From Oopsacas minuta (Eukaryota > Porifera > Hexactinellida > Lyssacinosida > Leucopsacidae): a DNA stretch of 64,000 bases. Position numbers and translations under genes: made by a program. Below are positions 47,121-58,149 of this stretch, one piece after another (the first letter of the stretch is position 1; every line of letters begins with the position of its first letter). Location of the stretch: NCBI GenBank assembly GCA_024704765.1, contig JAKMXF010000316.1, positions 124,001 through 188,000 of the forward strand, read 5' to 3'. The notes beneath the pieces were generated by a model. That model saw nothing but the letters and a program-made list of their open reading frames with translations. It did not search any database and was not told the DNA's origin.

Positions 47121-47825
47121 TGCAGTAAATTGAGCGGTTGTGAAGGTGATTTTAAATCAATTGTAGTTGAAAGCCTAAGGTCTTCATAACGGCGCTTTTC
47201 ACTGAAATGACGAAACTAACAGTAATTGTAGGACAGTTTTGAGCAAATCTGGGGTGGTCTTGAGATATCTAGAAGTAAAGAGGCAAAATATCTTCATAAA
47301 TAAGCGAACATGATTTATACTTAATGGGTTTATTGGGATTGAGATTAAACTAAATACTTATCACAACAGGTACATTTGAATGATACAATAACAAATGCAT
47401 GTTTGAGTAAACAGTTGTAATAATTGGTTCTGCTGATACATTACTTGGATGGAGTTTCTAATTGTCGCACCCTTTATTATTAATGTATATAATGTATATT
47501 CAAGGGTAAAAATGAAGCAGTTGAATGAGTCCATCAATTATACACTACAAGCAAGCTTCGCTTACTTTCATTGCGCTGCCAGCGAACACTTCGTATATGC
47601 AGCGTGCTCTTGTATTCTTATTGAAAACCGGGTCCCTTTTTAACTTTTCGTAACGCAAATTCCATACATTTTGACGCCCCCTGCCTGTGTCACCCTTTTT
47701 CACCGTTTTGTAATACAAAAATAATCTGGCTGTTACACTTCGCATACCATCCCTTCCCCTTGTAGCGTTACGTAGCGTTTGAACAACTCTATTTTTATAG
47801 TATAGATATAGAGTATAGAAGTATA
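47121..47825. other. Unassigned sequence
   Basis: No element or gene is recognised. Open frames on both strands overlap one another and have no motifs. Confidence 0.35.
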
Positions 47826-47827
47826 TA

Positions 47828-47979
47828 CAGTCGACTCCGGTTAATCGGACCATTTTCTCCTGGACGGAATCTAATCTAATCCAGGATTAATATTTAACAT
47901 TTTTCGGTTAATCGGACACTCCGGATAATCTGACCACTTTACTCTGGACAAAAGTGGTCCGATTAACCGGAGTCGACTG
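47828..47979. mobile_element. 152-bp pogo-type MITE
   Basis: Inverted repeats starting CAGTCGACTCCGGTTAATCG are near-perfect for about 25 bp, flanked by TA at 47826-47827 and 47980-47981. A second inner copy of the motif (GGTTAATCGGACACTCCGGA) lies near 47903-47925. There is no coding capacity. End sequence and TA duplication fit pogo/Tigger-type non-autonomous elements; no autonomous partner with this end is in the window. Confidence 0.88.
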
Positions 47980-47981
47980 TA

Positions 47982-48795
47982 TAAACCATTAAAACCACTC
48001 AAAGTAGAGGTTCTATAGACTACATTAATCATACATTCTACTTTATTAATTACGTAGAATTTTGTTTGAGAGTAAATATATACCTCGATTTCACGTTTTC
48101 TTTGGCTAATATTCGCCATTTTGACTATTTTAAACGTTAATATATTTATTTAACATGCTTAGATGTATATTCCAGTAACATTTCATTTAATAACCGCGGT
48201 GTAGTAATTAAAAGATTTAGTTTTCGATGGATTTCTACTTAATGTTAAAAATAGTATTGAAATTCTTTGGTCAATATATTAACAATAATAAACATAGTAC
48301 ATATTGTAACCGTTGGCATTTGATTAAAATACAAAATATATTTATTGGTATAGTACATATCGACCAAAATATAATAGGGTAACATTGGCTCATTATTGCG
48401 TAAATTTACATTCACAACATAGTTGCATGTTTTACAAATTTGATTTTGAAAAGTTTTGCGCTATTGGAACTATTGAATAATTTTTTGCATCCTAATTGAA
48501 CTGGGTTGAAGCCAAATATTCCTACAATTGGTAAACCCTCGAATCTGATATGTCAATACATTTTAACATATATCTTAGAGAGTTGGGGTGTCGCTTAGAC
48601 CTAATAACTTGTTCCTAGCAGTAGCGCCCAAGTTCCGAAAATGTCGGGATGGGGACTTACTTGATTTGAGCTCCTATTCAACAAAACATTTAATAGATTC
48701 TCATTGAATTGTTTAAATGGACACAACTATGTTCATTAAAACCGTTAAGTTGTCTTGGGTATTTTTCATTGTATTTTCATGTATGATATATTGGC
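47982..48795. other. Unassigned AT-rich sequence
   Basis: Nothing recognised. It runs up to a possible hAT terminus at 48796. Confidence 0.35.
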
Positions 48796-49360
48796 AGGGC
48801 GATCAGATGTCTTCGTTATAAAAAAAAGGACACTTTTCTATGTTATACAGTGTATACGTAAATCACTGAACATTGAACGATAACAGTATATAATAATCTA
48901 TGAAATTTGATTTTAGATCAATAGAGGAGGGAAATAAAACAGAATTAGTAATATTTTTCATTTGAGCTAATCTTCTTTAACACAGCTTGGTTATTAAGTA
49001 ATTTCGTGGGCATTTCCTTGCAATTCAAATTGAAATTTGTCAAAACTTTAGGGATAGAACCAACAGTAGTAACATCTAACCTGTTTCGTTCATCGCTCCA
49101 TTGAACCTTAGATAAACTGAAACTCACTCACAAGAAGCGTTCGATGCAGGAATAGCAAAAATAGTAAACACCAATTTCTTATGCAGAAAGGTCTATCCTT
49201 TGTTATGGTAACCCAACGCTGATCGAGACTTATTGATTCGAATGATGACATAGACAATTCCGGAATGATTCGTTGAAGACAACATACTTCATCAAATAAA
49301 TCGTCATTAAAAGCTATTTCTGGCCACAAGAATTCAGCAGATTGTCTTAACATTGAGTAA
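48796..49360 (-). pseudogene. hAT transposase C-terminus
   Basis: Minus strand: PEIAFNDDLFDEVCCLQRII (about 49265-49330), then after a frame change KVQWSDERNRLDVTTVGSI with FNLNCKEM (about 49000-49115), the conserved hAT dimerisation region. A possible terminus CAGGGCGATCAGATGTCTTC begins at 48796. The rest of the gene is missing; a Tigger fragment starts just to the right. Confidence 0.75.
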
Positions 49361-49429
49361 TTAATTAACTCAAGATTTTCGAATAATAACCAATCGAAAT
49401 TCTGTGGTAATCTATCCAGATGTAGCTAC

Positions 49430-50083
49430 TAATCGAGATATTCTAATGAAATTTGATAGAATGCCAAGCATTCGGATTTTTGCACTAGCTCATTTGCACT
49501 AGCTTCTCTCTCAGCTAGGGTACGAAGCATAGGGTCAGTTACGGCCATTCCTCGATCTCGTGCTAATTTCAGGAATTCAATAACAGCAGTCTCGATATCT
49601 TCATACATGGGAACAACAACAGAGTGCTTTCTTTTCCTGATGTTCTCAGGGTTTCACCTGTTTCGTCTATATGTAACTGAATGGCCACGCGATTGGATTT
49701 GATACGGTTAATTGTTCCTTTACCCACATTGAAGAATTCAGCCACTATACGCTCACTCTTGCCATCATCCAACATCCTAAGAGCATTGTGTCGTTGTTCG
49801 ATGGTTAGGGCAGACTTGTGTGAAGATTTGATAGTAGACATGTAGTTTTTATAGTAAAAAGGAAAACTAAGTAATTAATATAATTTGGTTGTTCTCTGTT
49901 CAACGGTTTGTTGTCCAGAATTGATTGGCTACAATTTATACAGCTTAGTGCATCCTAAGGGCTGGTACAATGAAGACTAAGGGCGCAGATACAATGGAAA
50001 CAAGGCGCCCCGGTTTGGGAGAGAAATTTGGGTGGGAAAAACCAAAATTGATGGAAGGTGCCCCGGTTTGCGAGCTTCTACTG
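49430..50083 (-). mobile_element. Tigger-type remnant with one terminus
   Basis: Minus strand. The right end is CAGTAGAAGCTCGCAAACCG on the complement, ending at 50083 next to TA (50084-50085). The N-terminal transposase region from ATG 49841 reads LTIEQRHNALRMLDDGKSER, then VGKGTINRIK, a psq-type helix-turn-helix. After a frameshift comes DIETAVIEFLKLARDREMAV (about 49540-49600), the second DNA-binding helix region. The catalytic domain is absent. Not the same subfamily as 9342-11449, whose ends differ. Confidence 0.78.
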
Positions 50084-50099
50084 TACCTACAGATTGATC

Positions 50100-50709
50100 A
50101 ACCACGGTACGGAGAGGCCATGTAGTGACGCGACGCCGTGGGCAGATAATCGAAATGGAGTTCGATGCCAGTCTGATAGTTGCTGCATACAACAATCTCA
50201 ACGAAAAGATCCACAGTGAGCTTTGCAGAGCATTCTCGTGCGGTACCCCAGTGAAGAATTGACTGTACTGCAGGGAATTGAAGAGGCGTTGTGCACACCT
50301 GGGCGACCGCAGCGATTAGTGCCGTTTTTGAGCGTTACAAGGATGACCTCTCGGATGGCCTCGCCAGATACATCTTTGGCTATCAGATCACGACTCTGCA
50401 TAACATGGTGGCCATCGCCCGCATTGACATTGCCAAGCTGTCGGCAAAAGTCTCGCTGTTGTCTATGGTTCCAAGGATGCGCTAGCTGTCATGATGAAGG
50501 ATGCTCATACAATGCTTCGTATCTGCCTCGTGGATCCGGCGACTACGTGGGGCCCAGAACGTTCTTTCTTCGCCCTCAAGCGAATTGAGATCTATCTTCC
50601 CACTACCATTACTGAGGTGAAACTGAACCCCTGCGCAACTCTGCACATTTGCGAGGCCATGTGCAACACCATCAACATGCAAAAAGCAGTGGACACCTTC
50701 ATTATCTGA
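50100..50709 (+). pseudogene. GC-richer hAT transposase C-terminus
   Basis: Plus strand, in more than one frame: EFDASLIVAAYNNLNEKIHS (about 50159-50220), then after breaks DPATTWGPERSFFALKRIEI (about 50535-50593) and TLHICEAMCNTIN, the ZMYM1-like hAT dimerisation region ending at a stop at 50709. Base composition is visibly richer in G and C than the flanks, so it may be a younger arrival from a different source or simply a GC-richer family. Confidence 0.7.
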
Positions 50710-51559
50710 TCGACGGCCAGGCGCAATCAATTCGAGGCCCCAGAACCGACAAGTAAATACTAGACTGAACATGACTAGTACTTTCATCAATGACTCTGTA
50801 AATACTTTTTGAATAGTATCTGTTTTACCATACTGTTAATTAAATTGTCAAGTAAGCGCAGATTCCCTCCATCCACAAATTCTACGGATGGGAAACCAAT
50901 TATTCCTATCCCAGGAGAATCTCGAGGTGGGGGCCCCATCCCAGGATTGCCAGTTGGGCGCCTATGCCTAGATTTATCATCTCCCACACACATGTCTAAA
51001 TTCAAGTTTCTAGCTCTTATCAGTTCCTCAATCAATTCCGAACAAACAAATAACCATCAACACATTATATACCTGATTTTCACCATTATTTCATATAATT
51101 ACTTAACAACTTGTATACGATTACAAGTGACGAAGTTTTCCCCCCACAAACATAGTTACAGGTTGAATATATTTGGGTATAGAATATTTTCTCCATCCTA
51201 ATTAACCTGTAACAGAGGCAAAATCTAATAGGGCAAGATTATCCCAAATGATAAACCCTGGAATCTGGCTGGCCAGGATCCTTTTGCATCATATCTCAAA
51301 GAGGTGCGAATACTTTGCAATTCTGATGACATCTTTGTTATGTCTGTAAACATTGCGAGCTATATAATATTAATTATCTTTGACAATGCATTTACATCAT
51401 CTCCCGTGTTCCTTATAATATTATGAGCAAGCTTCACTTGTGACATGAGGCAATCGCAACGATATGTTCAGAAAAGTTCAATTGTCTTTCTAAAGTTTCG
51501 ATATTGGTATTTCTTACGTACGTGTTAATTCATTGACATTCTATTACATATTAGAAATA
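50710..51559. other. Unassigned sequence
   Basis: No family is recognised. A short Pro/Gly-rich open stretch at about 50885-50970 (+) has no identifiable motif. Confidence 0.35.
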
Positions 51560-53300
51560 ATGCCAAATAGATGTTCAGCGCCTGGGTGCAGGAGTAATTA
51601 CTCTGGAGAGACACTTACACCCTTATTGAATATTCCGAAAGGACCACCTCAACTTGTTACCGAATGGAGATGATTTCTTTACCGAGCAAACATTAGGAAA
51701 CCTTGAAAATATACGTGTGTGCCTGAAAAACTTCCATGAGGAAGATCTGGAAACGTACTTTTCTATTTCTCAACTCAATTCGAACCAAGTTAGAGGTTCA
51801 GCGCACCATATCTAGACTTCACCGAGATCCTACCATGTTGTCTCAGTTATCTCTCTATTTTAACTAAGCCCGAAACTAGTTTGGTTTTTCTACTAAATAA
51901 TGAGATCAGTTGTATGTTCCGATCACTCAAAGCTTGAAATAATAACTAATTGATGAAAAGAAGTTTAACACATCTACATTCTGTAAGTTGAACTCTAAGT
52001 TGGATAATTTAACTCTCCCAGTGGAGTAGTTACTATGGTCTCATGGAATGAACCAACTGCACATTAACAAGCCATTCCCGTTTCGATAAGGATGATTTAC
52101 GACCTTAGGGATATTGAAAATTTAAGTATAGTGCTGTCTTGCTAAAGTACCAATAATCATGAGACGTATGGCTATTGTTAACAACATATAAATCATGCGA
52201 CCAAACTGTTGCGTCTAGTAGTTGGTCAAATCTAAAATCAGAGGAAAGGTGTTTATATGGGAGATAACAAGTTAACTGTAATACAATTTAGGCATTGTCA
52301 ATTGGAAAACGTCTTATGTCATAAACCATCATAGCTACAGTACTGCAACTATCATAGTAGCGCTGAAGTGTCAACTTATTCCCCAGCGCTGTCAATGTCT
52401 ACAATCACTAGACTCTTTCTCCCTCCCTCACCATTCAACACTTAAGCGTGTATAATCAAAAATTGGCTAGGATAGTGAATCTCCATCTCAATTTATCCAA
52501 TGGGAAAAATGTCATAATTCAAATGGACGAAATTTATATCTAATCAGAATTAACTTATAAAAGAGGAAATGTATTTGGACCATCTTTAAATACTATTAAA
52601 CTTGTAAACACAATCTTTTCTTTTATGGTTTTCAGTTTACCTAAGAAGTGGTACACAATTGTTCGTATATTACCTTGTTCCAGCTCATCAGCCGAAGTCT
52701 TGTCCCACATAATAAAAATGTTTATTGACGTTGTGGTTTAAATGTTCAAATATTATGCACAGGTTGCTATCCGATTAATTTGAATATCTTCAAATTGTTC
52801 TCACCAACTAACACTTGAGATTACATTGTGTCATATATTTTAGATGCTGATTGACCGTTATTCTTGATGTTCGATTTGTACCTATTCTGAAGACTATACT
52901 TAATAAATGAATTACAGCAGAAGCCTTAGTTACCCAAACTTGAAGATTTTTTCCACCATCTATGCTGCTTAATTTGAAGACATCCTAATTTATTTTACTG
53001 ATTACCACTCAATCTCTAAATTGGCTCCTCGGTTAAAAGCCAAATCATACTTGGAACGTCAGGATCTTAATTTGTCAATTGTAGTTTTCGATGATTTTTT
53101 GCATTTCCTAACAAAGCGATTTCATTCATGGGATAATTGATATCTCGAAGATGTTGAATGTCAATACTCCATCCAAAGCGATTCGATAATATGATGAATT
53201 CTGTCACCCATTTATCCAAAACGATTCCAGATTCAGTTATCTATCATGAGTGGTTGATTGGCTTGAAAAATGGCAATAGTTTCCTCGCAAGACTGTAATT
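51560..53300 (+). pseudogene. P-element-like transposase with THAP domain, decayed
   Basis: Begins at ATG 51560 with MPNRCSAPGCRSNYSGE, IPKGPPQLVTEW and VCLKNFHEEDLE, a THAP zinc finger (C-x4-C ... C-x2-H type, with the last His region altered). Further on: IQMDEIYI and LTYKRGNVFGPSL (about 52520-52590), KKWYTIVRILPCSSSSAEVL (about 52645-52705), NVQILCTGCYPINLNIFKLF (about 52743-52802) and PLFLMFDL, blocks typical of P-element/THAP9-type transposases. Stops and frame changes occur throughout. Termini were not found; the 3' part may continue to the MITE at 53410. Confidence 0.8.
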
Positions 53301-53409
53301 AATGTTTCAAATTCAACTCAAAAGGCACTTGTGTTTATTACTTGATATACAGTTTATAGTTACTTCAAGAATTCTGCCTGTTGCCAAAATTGCTTATGGT
53401 TCCTTATAG

Positions 53410-54024
53410 CAGCGTTTCTTAACCTTTTGATACCTCAACGCCCCTTGTAGTCAGTCTTAACAAATCAGCAGCCCTTATATGGAACTACAAGCATTACAGT
53501 GCCCCTTTGCAACAAGGATGAAATAAGACAAGTAATGCACTGTTTCATAATTGATTATATCTACTTAGATTACTCCATAAAAATCATCACTCCACTTGCG
53601 TATTTTTGACATTTTAGAATTTACTGATACCTAAATCACAAAAATACTTATATGGAATCCAGTTCCATGGAACTGAACCGGTTTTATTTTACGCACAGTT
53701 TATTTTTCTGCTTGTGGGTCCGTTTAAAATACCGATTTCCTTAAATGGAGTTTCAGTTCAATGGAACTTGATCCATACCAGTATATTTATTCCCTATCAC
53801 AAACCTGTGACAGAAAAGAACTCAAATAAGTAACACAGAAAGGAATATAAGTTAAATATAACTAATTTATAGCCATACATTACTATATTTAGTAAAGACA
53901 GCTAAATGTTTCGATATTTATCCTGAAGCATCTGCCAGCCTGAAATGCTATCTAGAATCTAAACAAAAACATCGTACTGCACATAGTTGAATGCTTGTCT
54001 AGCACCCTAGGTTAAGAAACGCTG
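53410..54024. mobile_element. 615-bp non-autonomous hAT element with perfect target duplication
   Basis: Inverted ends CAGCGTTTCTTAACC are perfect over 15 bp. An 8-bp duplication CCTTATAG flanks it exactly (53402-53409 and 54025-54032). It has no transposase coding. The 8-bp duplication and CAG...CTG ends identify it as hAT. No partner with the same ends is seen in the window. Confidence 0.95.
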
Positions 54025-54032
54025 CCTTATAG

Positions 54033-54868
54033 TAAACAAATAGATGGAAATATAAGCATCACCAGAATCACTCTACAAGCTGGTACAATTTATGGATCGT
54101 AGTGCAATGAAATGGATGTCCAAGTTTGCATGCTGAAAATTTTCACTTCGATCGAACAACAGCATTAACTATTTCAAGAACTTATTAAAGGACCATCTAG
54201 AGAAATTTTAGCTAACCTAACATTAAGTATACTTGAAGATGAAGGATGTGAATACTAGAGGAATCAGTGCCCCCATTCTAATACTATTGGTTGGTAAACA
54301 TTTAATACGGTACTCACTAATGGCGCCAAGTGTTTTCTCTCAAACCAAGTCAAAACTTGATTGGTTTACATGACCTTGAGGTTGGGAATACTCGCAAATT
54401 GAAGAAGTTTAATAATTATTGCTAGAATTCCATTTTCTTTACTAATTACTATTACTACTTTCATATCATTATGATGCATGTTAAATTGGCATAGTATTCA
54501 TAGTATTCATAGTATTCCTATTACGCTGTACGTACTTCTAACTTGAATAAGATATGAAAATATACAATCATCAAAATATGTACCTAGCTACATGTATGTA
54601 CATTTAATTAAAATGGACTTCCTTTATCCATAGTCCAGAAGATTTAGTTGGTGAATAGGTCTTATTTAACGTAGGTCACGGGTGTGCAATTGAATATTCT
54701 CGATAATATCAAATTCGTACATTTAGGCTCAAGTAAATGTATTATTGATAGGAAATATTAAACATAGGTCATGTCATACAAGTATTCCCGTTTCAAAATT
54801 ACGTCATCTGTTTGACTATAACGGCATTATGTAGCAAAAGATCTCCCCATTTTAACGCTCTGATAAAC
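54033..54868. other. Unassigned sequence with a small tandem repeat
   Basis: Holds three tandem copies of a 9-bp unit (ATAGTATTC) at about 54491-54520. Otherwise nothing is recognised; the first part may be the 3' end of the P-element-like remnant. Confidence 0.4.
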
Positions 54869-55442
54869 GATCACAGGTGCGTCTTTGGTTTCAGGATTAA
54901 TATCAAGTGTTCTATGGATGAGACATAAAGTATTTATGTTGTCACGTTATTAAATTAAACTAGATACCATGGATGGCACATTTTTGGCAAACACCCACAT
55001 CTAACTCTATTGTCATGAGAGTTTTAGTCAAATCAGTCCAGCCAACATGTGCTGCATACCCAAATTTCCAATACCATTTTAATAATATAGATGATACGAT
55101 TTCCCCTAAGGATTATTATGTAATCCTGTTAATCACCAAATATGTACATATTCATGATTGCGTCAAACTAGTTAGAGATATTGTATCCAAATGTATTGCA
55201 AAGATTTGGGAAGTTAGGTAAGTAGTACATTCTGGCATTACAAAATTTGACTAAAACTCCCTTGGCAATCGAGGTATAAGTGGATATTTGCCAAAGAATG
55301 TGCCATCCATGTTATTTAGTGTGACTCAATTAGATGACAAAGGAATAATATCAAGTGCCTTGAGGATTTGCCATGTCAATACCATGACAAATCCTCAGAT
55401 CACTTGATGTTACTCCTGAAATCAAAGACACACTAATGATCA
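54869..55442. repeat. Long inverted repeat with a strong internal hairpin
   Basis: The left arm (54869-54993) and right arm (55290-55442) are inverted copies with differences: outer part GATCA...GTCTTTG(G/A)TTTCAGGA, inner part CATGGATGGCACATT(T/C)TTTGGCAAA. Within the right arm, 55361-55375 and 55383-55397 form a 15-bp stem (one mismatch) with a 7-base loop. A short open frame (54973-55221) lies between the arms but shows no family resemblance. It could be a foldback element or two opposite repeat copies. Confidence 0.65.
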
Positions 55443-55565
55443 TTTAATTTGGATCCTATGAATTCTGTTGTCTATAAAAAGGACGACAAAAGTAAATAGA
55501 ATTTATGTAATCCATGTATGGTATAGAAATATAGTCAGTGAACATACTATAGGTACGTAGGTTGT

Positions 55566-56250
55566 GATATTGTATATATATTTCATGTACAGAATTGATA
55601 AAAGAAACTGGAAGACCCCAAGGGATGATTTTTTGGGGTAGCATGGGCCGACCTCGGACAAGTTCGAGTCTTGGACTGATATGTAAACTTATATCGAAAT
55701 GATGACGTGATTGTTACATTTAGGGTACCCGAAAAATCACAATATCATCCACTCCTCAGCCAATATATACTCCCTGGTTTGAAGTACAGGAACACTACAC
55801 TTATGACGCAAGTGTTACACTGCGATAAAGTGTTGAATATTCCTTCGATATAGCAGAAACCTAACAGTCGCCTTTTCTCATTATTTATTATTTAATTTTA
55901 TTCAAAATGTCTGTAATTACATTCAGTTTATGATACGAAAGTGGCAAGTATGTTTGTGCCAAGTCTCAATTAATAGTTTCATTACATTTGCCCTGGGAAT
56001 GTACGTGTTAGATGGTTGAGATTTAAATTACAGGTACCCATCGATGGGTTGAATATCCTGGCACCATGCATGACTTTCACCAAATGCTGATTCATAGTGA
56101 AAGTATTTGGTCCTCAGGACTCTGCAAAGGATCAAAATTTCCATATTTACTATAGCTGTGAGAAATTTATTATACTCGAGATATCAAGTGCCCAGATTAC
56201 TAATCAAAAGCCACTTAGCAGCTCTTGTATTGACAGAAGGGCATTTAAAA
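55566..56250 (+). repeat. Dispersed repeat family A, copy 4
   Basis: Collinear with 4300-4540 over its first 200 bp (GAAACTGGAAGACCC, CGGACAAGTTCGAGTCTTGG) and with 11640-12030 and 14700-15160 near its right end (CCCAGATTACTAATCAAAAG, CACTTAGCAGCTC). The middle, about 55780-56020, is not shared in an obvious way and may be an insertion or faster-evolving part. Confidence 0.6.
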
Positions 56251-57322
56251 GGATTTCCATGGACTGTATTTATTTAAATTGAATTACTCCAAAATTTACA
56301 CTATACACGTGGTGCTGTATTCTGAATGTTATACAGAAATTTATTGTGAATATTTGTTAACTAATAAAATAGACATCATTTTATCCATGGTCCAGAACAA
56401 TTGAAACTAATAGTAGCGCAATAGGCGATTTCCTACTCATAAATAATATCGTATTATTGTTAATATACCTAACTCCATCGGTTAATAAGTTAATTGGCAA
56501 ATTTTGGGATGACCTTATATTGTAGGGTATTTAATAACTTTTTCAACTTTGGAGTTATGCAAATACGCCATGGGCGGATTTATTCCATTATTCTCTATCA
56601 TCTAAATTCTTCAAATATGACTAGAGTTGGTAATACGTTTATAGTACATAACTACCCGTATTGTACTAGGCACAGCTATGATATAATACAGTGGCTCTAC
56701 ACGAAATCAATTCCATCCATGGTTTTATATGAATTTTAGCCAATTATGAGTCATTAATGACGAAAGTCCTACATATATTCAATTTCCAAAGAATTCCTTC
56801 CATTTGTACACAAAATATGTTATGTTAGATCAATTTAGGCTTATATTTTACTTTGATGTAAGAATGTCACGTTTGTGTATATGTTCCAGTGGCTCACACT
56901 GCTCCACATCCTGCAACTAATATGCGTGAGCCAATCAAAAGTTTCATACGAATGTAACGTTCAAATATATCAAGTATATCGTATTATACTTTTACTACTT
57001 AGTATACTTTATCCACTTGTTATACTATTTAATAACATTATGTCTCCTCTTTGTGAGTGATTACTTTTGGTAATGATTAATTAGTAGTTCATGTTACTAT
57101 ATTCAAGATATTTCACAGATCACCGTCGGAAGAAGTGTCGCTGGGGCTAAACTTTTGATGAAAACCTGGTATTTTCAGCTATAATTCAACTTAGCCGTTC
57201 GCTTTTATTTCTATGCTAGCAACAATGCAATTAATATTACAATTAATTGTGGTAATTTTCCACCGACTAAATTTAGAAACTATATTGTTCTCTCTGACCT
57301 TCATTAATATTCACTTTTGTAG
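56251..57322. other. Intron sequence up to the exon 5 acceptor
   Basis: No gene or transposon is recognised. It ends with ttcacttttgtAG (AG at 57321-57322), a good acceptor for exon 5. Confidence 0.45.
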
Positions 57323-58149
57323 ATACGTTGGACGCTCTGAAACTTGATGTTGACTTTTACTCTCAGGGTATCCGAGGTTCAATGATATTAGAGCTTAGCA
57401 GAATCTCTCGTGATAATCATATTGTGCATAAGGATATCGCTTCTTACAGCAACGAAACTCTATACCTACAATGTGTTACATCAATTTTCCATGGAAATGT
57501 ACCTGTTTCCCTTCAACATTCCATCGAATTTGCGGCCCTCCAATACCAAGTATATTATTTGTTTAGGGTGTCTAATGTTGAATCTTCTTATTGTACCCCG
57601 ATGGAGTTCATATCTACTGAGTATAAACAAATTCGTGGAATATCCAAGCAAATCCTCCAAGAACATGATAACCTAAAGACATATACAGTATCTATGACTA
57701 TGGATGCATTAATCCACAAGTATATGAATCTTCCGCAAAGTCAGTATTTATTCTTCAATGTTAGATCAATTACGAAAACTGCAATGAAAATCCCAAAAAT
57801 GATACCTACATATTTTGGTTTATCTCTTAATGGAATTGTCTATGTTCACCCGATTACTAAACGTATATTGAATACATTGGAGTTCAATTCTCTAAAACGT
57901 TGGAAATATACAAATGATGCCTTCATCTACCATATTGGTTTGAATGATCAGGTTACAGCATTGAAAACAAGTCAAGGGAATTGTATTTCCGTAATTGTAT
58001 CGCGCTATATTCAGCGAATAATGGACAATAATCTACGACATAAATCTTCCTCAACTGTAAATTTTGCACAGGAAAATCTAGGAAATTTTAACCCAAAAAT
58101 TGATAGGTTAGTGCTTGAGATGAATGATATCTATGATACAATATACTAA
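57323..58149 (+). CDS. Exon 5: F2 and F3 lobes of the second talin-like FERM module
   Basis: Starts in phase 1; the leftover base plus AT makes an Asp codon. It encodes about 274 residues to the stop at 58147-58149. LKLDVDFYSQGIRGSMILEL corresponds to the talin F1/F2 junction. The F2 helices are NETLYLQCVTSIFHGNVPVS and QHSIEFAALQYQ, followed by EFISTEYKQIRGISKQILQE, the Lys-Tyr F2 helix. F3 phosphotyrosine-binding-like lobe: FGLSLNGIVYVHPITKRIL, then LKRWKYTNDAFIYHIGL (Arg-Trp at about 831-832 of the model, a talin F3 hallmark), LKTSQGNCISVIVSRYIQRI. It ends in a polar tail with no rod domain, so this is taken as the last exon. A weak donor, GTTAGT at 58107, is an alternative. Confidence 0.82.

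Larger units (their letters stand above)
1870..58149 (+). other. Gene model: tandem talin-head-like FERM protein, five exons
   Basis: Gene-level entry. Exons 1870-2854, 6835-7559, 7614-7674, 24885-25028 (or to 24965) and 57323-58149 join in frame with intron phases 1, 0, 1 and 1. Every junction has a GT donor and an AG acceptor. Total coding length is 2742 nt with the longer exon 4 (913 aa) or 2679 nt with the shorter (892 aa). The product has FERM module 1 (about residues 1-285), a low-complexity linker (about 290-550) and FERM module 2 (about 555-875). Both resemble the talin head more than ezrin-type FERM domains. Talin heads bind integrin tails and membrane lipid; whether this protein does is unknown. 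There is no sign of a talin rod. The exon calls are independent of each other, but the phases and domain order agree, which supports one gene. Upstream exons could exist. Confidence 0.75.
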
